This document shows, piece by piece, positions 1 through 9,700 of a stretch of 64,000 nt of DNA. The translations under genes and the position numbers were made by a program. Origin of the DNA: Bolinopsis microptera (Eukaryota; Ctenophora; Tentaculata; Lobata; Bolinopsidae); contig NC_087084.1 of NCBI RefSeq assembly GCF_026151205.1, positions 14,214,235-14,278,234 on the forward strand, written 5' to 3'. The notes beneath the pieces are model-generated. The model saw only the letters and a program-made list of their open reading frames with translations. It ran no database searches and was not told the origin of the DNA. The number at the start of each line of letters is the position of its first letter. Within the stretch, counting starts at the first letter, position 1.

Positions 1-11
1 TCTTGTTGTGA

Positions 12-407
12 CAAAAAGTCTACACTAAAACATGCTTTAGTTTATATTGTGTAGTTCAAGGATAAAAAATGCAGCTTCGAGGTGGATATTAGAGAGCTGG
101 CGAAAGATTATGGCCTTTGTATCAATGGTTATAATAAACAAGTTTACAATAAATCAATTTGATATTTAAAGGAATCCTAATTCAATGTGTAGTATGGTTG
201 TCACTCTTTAAATAGATTAGATTATTTGGGGGAAAAAGTGTTGTTACTAAGGATTGCAGTCTTATTGTGATAGATACTTTACACTATATTATATGCTTAA
301 ATTTATGTTGTGTAAATCAAGATAATAAAATGCCACTTGAAGTCTAATATACTATCTATTGGTGGGCTGGCGAAAAATTATGGGTTTTGCATTAATGGTT
401 ATAATAG
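12..407. repeat. Diverged direct duplication of about 135 bp
   Basis: The stretch 16-150 and the stretch 270-407 align by eye with scattered substitutions. Both contain a TATTGTGTAG/TATGTTGTGTAA block, then AAAATGC, then GCTGGCGAAA, and end in TGGTTATAATA. This is an old tandem duplication or two copies of a short interspersed element. No coding capacity is seen. Confidence 0.5.
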
Positions 408-584
408 TTTATAAATATTCTAAACCTTACAGTGCTAATTAAAAATTTCATTTTTGTCCACTAATGTCCCTAATGTTTCATTATCTCATTGAGTCCGTAT
501 AGGACACAGACATTAGCGGATGTGTAACCATAATTAATACTCTATAGCTTCTAACATCATGATTACAATTACAGGTTGTACGTT

Positions 585-2204
585 ATGGCGGCTGCCAATA
601 TCCCAATAGAGTCACTTGTTGACAATCCATTAGATAATAAGCACTATCCTAACCGTCTATTCGAGGATCGCTCTGGGAAGTTTGACGAGTTCACCGGGGC
701 GTTCGTTATCTATGGATTGAATCATGAAAAGAAGACCGAAAAGCAACATAGTGTCCACGACTATGTGTGTGATGCTATTTGGGATATGGGATTTGATGCC
801 AAGCCTGACTTTTTTTCAACGGTATCTCGTCTATCCAATATGAAAAATGCTCCTCTTGTTTGCGAATTGAAAAAGATGCACATGAAACTTGGTAATGAAA
901 TTCTTGAATCCCTTGAGGATGTTAGCCGAATTCATCCTGAGCTTCTACTCTCTAATAAGGAGATTGTCATCGGAAAATTCCTTCCCCCTCCCCCTCAAAT
1001 AATGATTAATTTTAATAAGAAGATATCCAGATCTGGGAATGCTAAGGCCTTGGTCATTGAAGCTGGAAAATCTCTTGGACTAGAAATCACTGAAGACAAA
1101 ATTTCTTTTGCTGAAGTAACATATGAAAGATACGGCTCTGTTGTTTGCCAGTTTTCTGACATCAATATTGCTAAAAAGTTCTACAACTTCCGAGATGTGA
1201 TACACCTCTTAAACAAATGTCCTATCTATGCAATTTCATTCTATCGTGAACACAAGGACTATTACTACGATAAAATGCTTCTTATCAGTGGTCTGAACAC
1301 CAAACAGAAGGACTGCATGAAGTTGTTCCTGGACGTGTGCACTGATCTTGGAGTAGATGTTACAGAGAGTGATGTTTCCCGATGTGAGTGGCTGTACAGC
1401 AAAGCTTTTAAAAGCAGAGCTCAGCGTTCACCTTTAGTTGTGGAGTTCTCGTCAGAAGAAAAAAGAGTTAGTGTCTTTGAAGCATCAGCTAATGAGTCCA
1501 AGGTGAGGGATGATTTCCGTCTTGGGTCTAAGCCTAGGAAACCAAGACTGCCCAGGAAGCCACGTGCCAAGAAAGAGGGTGAAGAAGGAGAAGCAGAAGA
1601 ACCTGCACCAGAAGAACCTGCCCCACTTGAAGTAGAAGAACCAGTAAATGGAGAGAAAGAGGACCCAGAAGTAGAGAGAGAGCAACCTGCCCTTGTGTAT
1701 CGCAAGATTTATATCAACCCCTTCATAAGTTTACCATACAGTGTGCTTTACACCGCATGCAGAGAGTTGGCTCGCAGACGACGAAACCTGACTTGCTTGC
1801 CCATGTCTTTCTATGGACGCATCAACTTGCAGATTAAAGAGGTGGTAAAGAAGGAAGAGGAGGGTGATGCTGATGCTGATGCTGATGCCGAGGTTCCAGT
1901 TGAGGACGAAAACAAAGCCTCAGCTGTTGAGGATGAAAACAAGGCACCAGCTGTTGACGATCTTGCAGAGGCCCTGAAAACTCTGTCTCTGGACGGTAAA
2001 ACAATCCCCATCAACTCTCCCTATGACCTCTGGAAAGTTGACAAGAAGTTCAGAAGTGCAGCTCTCGATAAATACTTCATGTACACAGACCCTTACTATG
2101 TTGACGTTGGTTACGTACTGGAACCCTACGAATGGTTCTCAAGCATCAGGAAGACTGAAAAGAGGCTAACCAGGGGTCAGATGGAGCGCATTCACCCGTT
2201 CTAG
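585..2204 (+). CDS. Multi-domain LINE-ORF1/FP25-like protein, single exon
   Basis: The product is 539 aa, starting at the ATG at 585; the open frame runs back to 576 without another ATG. An AATTACAG acceptor-like sequence ends at 574, so a 5'UTR intron is plausible. At least three successive segments share one pattern: a strand (FVIYGLN, IMINFN, MLLISGLN), a helix, LG(L/V)-type turn, then a PLVVEF-like strand. They lie at about residues 40-130, 139-206 and 231-312. This pattern resembles the RRM-like core of LINE ORF1 and baculovirus FP proteins. A Lys/Arg- then Glu-rich linker (315-370) follows, then a segment beginning KIYINPFISL and ending INSPYDLWKV, as in the FP C-terminal domain, but split by an Asp/Ala/Glu-rich insert (421-470). 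Single-stranded nucleic-acid binding is inferred from the family. No reverse transcriptase follows, so it may be a domesticated ORF1. The fold assignment is by pattern only. Confidence 0.75.
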   Translation: MAAANIPIESLVDNPLDNKHYPNRLFEDRSGKFDEFTGAFVIYGLNHEKKTEKQHSVHDYVCDAIWDMGFDAKPDFFSTVSRLSNMKNAPLVCELKKMHMKLGNEILESLEDVSRIHPELLLSNKEIVIGKFLPPPPQIMINFNKKISRSGNAKALVIEAGKSLGLEITEDKISFAEVTYERYGSVVCQFSDINIAKKFYNFRDVIHLLNKCPIYAISFYREHKDYYYDKMLLISGLNTKQKDCMKLFLDVCTDLGVDVTESDVSRCEWLYSKAFKSRAQRSPLVVEFSSEEKRVSVFEASANESKVRDDFRLGSKPRKPRLPRKPRAKKEGEEGEAEEPAPEEPAPLEVEEPVNGEKEDPEVEREQPALVYRKIYINPFISLPYSVLYTACRELARRRRNLTCLPMSFYGRINLQIKEVVKKEEEGDADADADAEVPVEDENKASAVEDENKAPAVDDLAEALKTLSLDGKTIPINSPYDLWKVDKKFRSAALDKYFMYTDPYYVDVGYVLEPYEWFSSIRKTEKRLTRGQMERIHPF

Positions 2205-2924
2205 AGCTGACAAACTGAGAGCTGAGCTGTAACGAGACTAGGGCAGTAATCTGTCCAGTAGCTCCTTATTAACTTATTACAATCTTATCAGTGGTCTAGT
2301 GTGCGCGATGATCCGTTAAATAATACAGTGTATGGTATTTAGACTGGAAAAGTTTTTAGTTATATAATAACGTTGTGCATGGTCTTCATATAACAGAGTG
2401 TGTTTGGAAAGTTTCAAAATTCAGCTCTGGATAGTTCCACAATATATTTAATTTGTTGAAATATGCTTGCGTGACCTGTGAAAAACCTATACCTGAGCAA
2501 TCATTGAAAACGGCACATTTTCAAGATTACGGTACATTTAATTGGTTAAAGTTTAAAATTTGGGTTATTTATCGCTTTTTTACTAGTAAATATTATTAAG
2601 TAAATTTTGTTACATTTCAATGCGTTGACGATAATCGTATTCGAAAAGGGTATCCGTGGCACGATGCTCTTTTCGAGTTTGATTTTTGTGAATTCTGATT
2701 TTAGATTTTCTAGACCTTTTGTACATCATTTTTGTGGTATGTTGCGACTTGCAATATGAAATCAGTTTAACTGGTTGAAATGTATCTCTAGATGTCGGGA
2801 GTATGAAAAGTTTACTGATAGTAAATCTAGATTCTTATCGTGAGAAAGTATTTGAGCCTAGGTTTATTGAATTAATATTATTGGTTCCAAATATTTTATC
2901 GTTACAGCAAACGCTTGTTGACCT
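2205..2924. other. 3' flank of the 585-2204 gene, no gene seen
   Basis: AT-rich sequence with no convincing ORF, RNA gene or repeat array. It presumably holds the 3'UTR of the upstream gene. Confidence 0.5.
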
Positions 2925-4289
2925 TTAAGGGGGGGGGCCAATGGATATTTTTTTGTGAAACTTGATTTCGAGATAGCAGTTGACCAACAAACTAGGACCA
3001 GTGACCGAACTTTTGAGGGGGTCCCGGACCCTAACCGCCAAACGGTGCCTGCGGGGCAGCCACGCCCATATTTGGTCCAAATTAGGCCCAATTTAGCCAA
3101 ATACCCTGAACATGCCCAAAACCCAAATTTTAGGTGCTCTACTTGTAGCTAGTGGTCTCCTGAACTCGTATATGAAATTTCATCAAGATTGGACAAAAAA
3201 TGACTGAGTTATGAGCCAAAAACCATATGCCCATATTTGGGCATACGCACCAAATTTGGTAGATTTCGTCCCATAAATTGGTCAAATATCAATATTTTTC
3301 ACTGAAACTTACTTTATATGAAAGGTAAGCCTAAACTACATATTCTCTGTAAGTTATAGCTTTATATCTGTTTAAATGTGGATACTAAGGCGAAAATACC
3401 ACAAAAAATGAACTAAATTGCCCATATCTTGGTTCGCGATATTCGCGGAATTGATCTCATTAAAATTGTAACAACTCGATCAGTTTTCAAAATTTTTCCA
3501 TGAAATTTTCGGAATCGACTCGAAATCGCATTTCCACCTTAGTTTGAGAACAGATTTTTGATTTAGGCCTCCAAAAAAATTTGGCGGCCAAATTCCAAAA
3601 TTTTCCCGGAGAAATTCAGAATTTGGCCGCCAAATTTTTTTTGAGGCCTTAATCAAAAATCTGTTCTCAAACTAAGGTGGAAATGCGATTTCGAGTCGAT
3701 TCCGAAAATTTCATGGAAAAATTTTGAAAACAGATTGAGTTGTTACAATTTTAATGAGATCAATTCCGCGAATATCGCGAACCAAGATATGGGCAATTTA
3801 GTTCATTTTTTGTGGTCTTTTCGCCTTAGTATCCACATTTAAACAGATATAAAGCTATAACTTACAGAGAATATGTAGTTTAGGCTTACCTTTCATATAA
3901 AGTAAGTTTCAGTGAAAAATATTGATATTTGACCAATTTATGGGACGAAATCTACCAAATTTGGTGCATATGCCCAAATATGGGCATATGGTTTTTGGCT
4001 CATAACTCAGTCATTTTTTGTCCAATCTTGATGAAATTTCATATACGACTTCAAGAGACCACTACCTACATGTAGAGCACCTAAAATTTGGGTTTTGGGC
4101 ATGTTCAGAGTATTTGGCTAAATTGGGCCTAATTTGGACCAAATATGGGCGTGGCTGCCCCGCGGGCACCGTTTGGCGGTTGGGGTCCGGGACCCCCTCA
4201 AAAGTTCGGTCACTGGTCTTAGTTTGTTGGTCAACTGCTATCTCGAAATCAAGTTTCACAAAAAAATATCCATTGGCCCCCCCCCTTAA
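2925..4289. mobile_element. Foldback (long inverted-repeat) element with TTAA ends
   Basis: Two arms of about 660 bp are inverted copies of each other, centred near 3607 with a short spacer that includes CCCGGAGAAATTC. The outer ends are symmetrical: TTAA, nine G, CCAATGG on the left (2925-2944) and the reverse complement on the right (to 4289). TTAA at both ends is the target site of piggyBac-type elements, but TTAA is itself a palindrome, so a true target duplication is not proven. The arms carry no transposase; the short ORFs inside are mirror images of each other. A single diverged arm occurs at 18080-18485, which shows that this is a repeat family. A transcript would fold into a long hairpin. 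Confidence 0.85.
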
Positions 4290-4749
4290 ATGTATGTGAT
4301 AAGCCTGGGCTCTCATAAAAGTATGATTATTCTACTCGATTTGAGTGAAGTACGTTGCATTAAAAGGTTAAGTTTATGTATTTAATTTTAAGTTCTCCAG
4401 CAACTTGATGACATATTAGTTTAAAATGTCGATATCATAACATCCTGATTCACTTTTAGTAACTTAGCAACTTTAACATTTAAGCGGTCTATAATTATTT
4501 TAAGCTCAATGTTCCAAATGCCCAATTATATCATAATATCGTATCGTATATAATTACTCTGCCGTTTCAATATATCTCTCTCAGTAGTTCTGAACAAGAA
4601 GTTAATGTCTTCAAAAGTCAACATGATAAATTGCATTGAAACTTTTTAAAATTAAATTTATCATTTCAATCTAAATTCTAAGTCTATCTTTAGTTCATAT
4701 TGAGTATTGACTTCATAACAACCAGTAATACCTACTCCCACTCCTCAGG
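4290..4749. other. Intergenic, upstream of COX6A
   Basis: AT-rich and without an ORF. A pyrimidine-rich CTCCCACTCCTCAG ends just before the COX6A start codon and could be the 3' end of a 5'UTR intron. Confidence 0.4.
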
Positions 4750-6209
4750 ATGATTAACAGGGCTATAGGAGTGCTGCGTGGTAAGATTACCAATGCCATG
4801 GCCCACGCTCCCCCTCCCCCAAAACCCCACGCAGAAATGAACGTGGTTGAGATCGTTGAATACAACAAGATTCCCAGTGAGTTTACATTTTAATACCAGA
4901 TTTTATTCAGTATGATTGTCTGTGAGTTTAAATTTAGTTCAATACTGTATTTATCTCTTTTAACATACTTAGATCTAGAATATTTTTGGAGAATTAAGTT
5001 TCAGTTCAACACCTATAATCATGTTGTATGCAGGGTTTCTAAATCAGGCTGGCAGCATTTTCCGTTTATATTATAGGAATTCTCTGCTTTTATGATTTAT
5101 TGATTAGTCTAACGATTATTAGTTAATTAGTTAATCTATTCATTAATTACCCACCCCCAGGTATGATCTCGTATGATAGATGGTGGTTGTTTACCTGGTT
5201 TGTAATGGTACCAGTAACTATTGCTACCGGTATTAACGCCTGGATTGTCGAGAATGAGCATCTTTCTCATGGACCTCCTCCTTATATTCCTTATGATCAT
5301 CTTATTCGGGTTAGTCATTTATTCAGTTTTTAAAAATTTAGTTTTAATACTTTCAGTTTTAATACTTTCAACACTACTATATAATAACAAATAATTTGAG
5401 GCTCTAATGATGTAGTTTTACGAGGATTTCAAGCCTTACATTTTGTGATTCCCTTCGTGTCCAAAAGCATTGTATCAGTTAATTTAGATGATACACTTTT
5501 AAGCTGTTGGTTGTTTTGCGTTCCTTAAGAATTAGCTAAATTATCTCTATAATCGTCCAATTTGTTGAGCAACTTTTTCGTTAAAATCTGTATGACTGTT
5601 AGATAATAATAATACGGTAATTATGTACTTATTGGCCTCGATACAGGAAGCAGATATCTTTAAGCTTTTAAAATGCATATCGAATGTTAATATGTCATAT
5701 TCAAGATATCGGATACAGATTCACAGAACCGTACTTTTCAAATATTACACAGTTGACAGTACATCATAATATCCCATAATCACGTACATAAAAAAAATCC
5801 TAACCTCATCACCATAATACGCATCTATTGCATATTCTGATAACACATATAAATTAAAATTGAGGTGTAAACGTTTTAATATGTATTTGCACTAAAGTGA
5901 GTGCAATGTTTGTGACTAAAATTGTTTGTTATTGATTTCGGCCCAAATAATTACAATCAATTTACATTCCACCTCGTTTAATTGTCCTCTAACAGTCAAC
6001 GACAAGGCTAACCCACTATTAAATAGTTACTTACTTATTTCTTAATAACTTGATAATTAATTTCTAACTCCAAGATAATTAACTAATTTCCTCAGACGAG
6101 GCCATACCCCTGGAAGGACGGTAAACGCTCTCTCTTCCACCACGAACAATACAACCCCATTCCTGGCGAGGGTTACTCCTGGCAGAAGAACGAAGAGGAC
6201 GATGAGTGA
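4750..6209 (+). CDS. COX6A: Cytochrome c oxidase subunit 6A, mitochondrial (3 exons)
   Basis: Exons are 4750-4876, 5161-5309 and 6096-6209. The introns have GTGAGT/CCCCCAG and GTTAGT/TTCCTCAG ends, and the phases join without a break to give 129 aa. This is a small nuclear-encoded subunit of complex IV in the inner mitochondrial membrane. The N-terminus (about 1-30) has Arg/Lys and few acidic residues, as expected of a targeting presequence. One hydrophobic segment, WWLFTWFVMVPVTIATGIN, lies at about 49-67. The C-terminal signature is clear: PPPYIPYDHL, then TRPYPWKDGKRSLFHH, then NPIPGEGY, matching the family's RTKPFPWGDG...LFHN...NPLP block. The exon 2/3 junction falls inside this block. 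The acidic C-terminus (NEEDDE) resembles that of the family. It could use a further upstream non-coding exon. Confidence 0.93.
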
Positions 6210-6711
6210 AATTTTCCAACATTTTTGGAATGCTTGTCATTTTTTCGTCGCTTAAAAAAAGCTTGTCAGACATTTTGTATTCTGAGGACTGATTAAGTAA
6301 ATTTGTACATATTAGTGGGCGCCTGGGTATTTCTGATCATTTGGTCGTGGTGTTATGGGCTCGATTTTATGGCTAACTTCTCATATATTCGATTTTATTA
6401 CCGATTCCCGTTGGTAAGACTAAAAATATAATTTGTGCCAGTTAAATTATTTACTACTTGCAATCCCATACCTTGATTTATTGAGAGAACATTGTTAGGT
6501 TACTTTTCGTTAAGTTTCAGAAAACTAGTCGAAATTTATTTTCAACTGTATTATTCTACTCGGTTTACTATGGATTCAGTTCAATCATATACTAATAACC
6601 ATCAATACTATAATTACTTGATCACAATTTCTGTTGTGACCGAAGTTTTCAAGAGCACGATTTCATTTAACATTTTCTTACATAATTTTATCCTCGTAGA
6701 GTTTATGATGT
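6210..6711. other. Intergenic between COX6A and the transcription-factor locus
   Basis: AT-rich. It should contain the COX6A 3'UTR and the promoter of the next gene. The 78-codon ORF at 6492-6728 is in a different frame from the exon at 6712 and has no family resemblance. Confidence 0.4.
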
Positions 6712-9700
6712 ATGTTTCGGTCGGGTGATACTAGTCTTCAAAATGGGATGGCACAAGATGGCATCCAGGTCCTCCCAAGGAATGCGATAAAACGACGGCC
6801 TTCTGATCGTAAGTTATTTCACCTGTAGAGACATGATATGGCGGCGTTTTTACCTTCGTTTGGGACATTTTTGCAAGTACGCCCATCGACTAGCAGGGAA
6901 TTTCCGCTGTCTGCATATAAAATTTCCTGACGGTAGCAGCGTTGCTGCGCGCGACGGACTCTATCATGCGCGCCAAGCCTGTCTTGAATTATTCAGAACA
7001 ATTTCGGGGCATCTGCACCACAGTGAGCCCTAGCATTGCATGTATTATGTATAATATATTGTTGAAATTCAAAATAAATGTTGTCTTTTTTCGGAGATTC
7101 TCGAATTTTCCTACCATTGCAATAAAAAGTGGTGAAAATGTAGGCAATTGATTCTCCTCCAGGTTCAAGAAGTGGTTTCTTCACAGTGACTTAGATGCTA
7201 ACTACTTGAATACTGGCAAAAGGGGGTGCACTGTGCATGTACAGACTTACGGCTAACTATGACGCTAAAATTATAACCCTGGTTGAGGTGGTTGACTGTC
7301 AGTGTACAATACATTTGGTCAAATTAATCGTTTATCCTTGTTAATGTTTCAACTCAGATCTGGAAACTGGAGATTGTTGTGACCATTAAAAGTCCAGATT
7401 AGTGCCCGAAAGGAATAAGCTTTAAAGACCTGGAATCTATGAAGAAAATCTGGGCCTTTAGGACTGAAAACTTGACATAGTGCATATTGGGAACATGGCC
7501 AAATTATGAGCTATTGCGGAGATTGCCAAAACTTTCCCAGATACAGTTCTAACGAAACCCTTAAATGGTGTTGATTATCATAACTTGCAACTTCTTACTG
7601 TTTAATATTCTAGATCTTTCTTCCTCACAAATCACATACGTCGAAGTAAATTGTTATGTTTGTCCAATAAATCTCTATCCTCAGCGGGGAGTGATGATGA
7701 CGGCTGGCGTAAAGCTTGGCAAATCAAGTTTAAATACGGGAAATCCAACAATTTGTCAGTGTGGCTGATTGATAGACTGACCCGATCAGATGGCGGAAGG
7801 TGGATAAGCATGGTAGGTACGTTTCTCTTGTTACATTTTCTCGTTTAACTCTATCGCTGGTAACTTAGTAATCTTGTCTGTCAACATGTTCTTTTGTAGG
7901 GATTAATTCTGGGGAATTTGTAACGCACGTACACTCTGGTCCCTTATTTAAGCTTTATTGTTATTAGTGTTAGCAGGATAGTATTTTGTTATTTCATCAC
8001 AAAGATCCGAGATCTTTAAATTTTATTTGAACGAAAGCAGACTTTAGTTGTCATTTTGTCAGGGAGTCGGAAGATTAGAGTTTTTATTTTCTCAGGAAGA
8101 AGGAAGATTTGAGCTTGAGTGGATCGACACGGCTAATGCCTGGTATGCAGAACGTCAGCGGAGGAGCAAGTCGAGTCAGTCTACTCACCTCCTTTACAAA
8201 GCTATACAGGTAAGATCCACTGCACAATCAGTTAATATGCTATTTATAGTCAGGGTGACACGTGACTGCTGTTAACGAATTCGATACTAGAGCGTTGCTG
8301 CAAACTCATTGGTAAATGAAGTAACAACTGTCACAACAAAGGTCAAGGGGAATGTATCCCTTCAGCACGAAAGCTATTGATTAATCTACACTGAATCAGT
8401 ACACTTAAATATAAATCCAGCTATCTAGTTAGCTTAATCTGTAGTTTATTAGAGCCGTATACAAGATTTGAGTTAATTAAAGGATTGAAACAATACATTT
8501 ACGTAATTTAGCTTCATGCTACGTCAGGCAATCTGTAACTTCTGTAAATACTCCACGTTGTCTAGCTTTGTTTTAATAGCTCACCATAAATTCACATAAA
8601 ATACTCCTTCATAATAATATAATACTCCTCCGGCCGTGTGCTTTTTTCTTCTTGAGAAACGAGATACGATGCTTTAGGACGCTTCTTGAAAACACGCGTA
8701 AATCTGTGTAGAATGCGTGTATTGATCGTGATTTGCCGCTTTACTAACAAGATATTCTGTTTTTAGTAGTAAAAACATGCATGAATATAGCGCACCAGTG
8801 TAGAAGATAGCCTTCTCGAAATGTGCGATTGCTGAGTCACTTGATAACAAGCACGCCACCACGTGACCCGCTCACGTGACGCCGTGTTCGCGGAGATTAC
8901 ATGCTCGTAAACACAACACGAGCTGATTGCACCTCCTCTGCTTTAGTGGCGTCTTATTGTGGCGTGTGTAACTTGTTATTTAGTAGTGTAGTTATTAAGT
9001 AGTGCAATTAATTACTAATTTGCTGATTAAATTGCTGAAACTTTAGTGGACTAATTATGTGCTTTTTGTCTTTTTAAATTTATAAAATATCTTGCTAAGT
9101 AAAAATGAACGGTAGTTTGCAAGAGTGTTAAAAGAATGTTCGGTAGGAGATGATATATAATTCATCTAATATTTTTCATGATATCATACTTTTAGTTCCG
9201 ACAGTGATTATCTAAAAGTAGTAACTTATCACCGAATTTACTTCAAATATCCCTGTATCTCAGTGTTCTAGTGTATGTCGTATTGTGACCTCAACATAAA
9301 GAATTGGTTAGTCGAAAACAAACCCACAATCTACAATGAGTCGATCAGGCGTATCATATCTCTGCTGCTGGATCGCATTATCCGCGATGTTATGCACGAG
9401 CACCGTGGTCGCAGACCAGGACTGCACGGCTAGATGCGCGTGGAATGAGTGGCAAGACTACACACAGTGCTCACAACAGTGTGGCCCACGAGGGCTGCAG
9501 GTTCAGATCAGAGACGGAGTGGACCCCAAACCCACGGACCCTAACGAGGTTGTGTGCAGTTGCTCGGAGGAGGAGTCCTTTAGAGAGAAGGCTTGTAACC
9601 GAGTGTGTTTGAACGGGGGTGCGGTGGAAGAGGTAGATGGAGATTTGATCTGCGTGTGCAGTACTGGCTTTCACGGAGAGTGCTGCGAACATGGCCACGA

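Noticed and set aside
1421-2014. Antisense ORFs over the first gene
   Set aside because: Shadows of the Glu/Lys- and Asp/Ala-rich coding sequence on the plus strand, with Ser-rich nonsense composition.
2955-4316. ORFs in the foldback element
   Set aside because: The same peptides appear in mirror image on the two arms, with no domain and several stops; they are a by-product of the palindrome.
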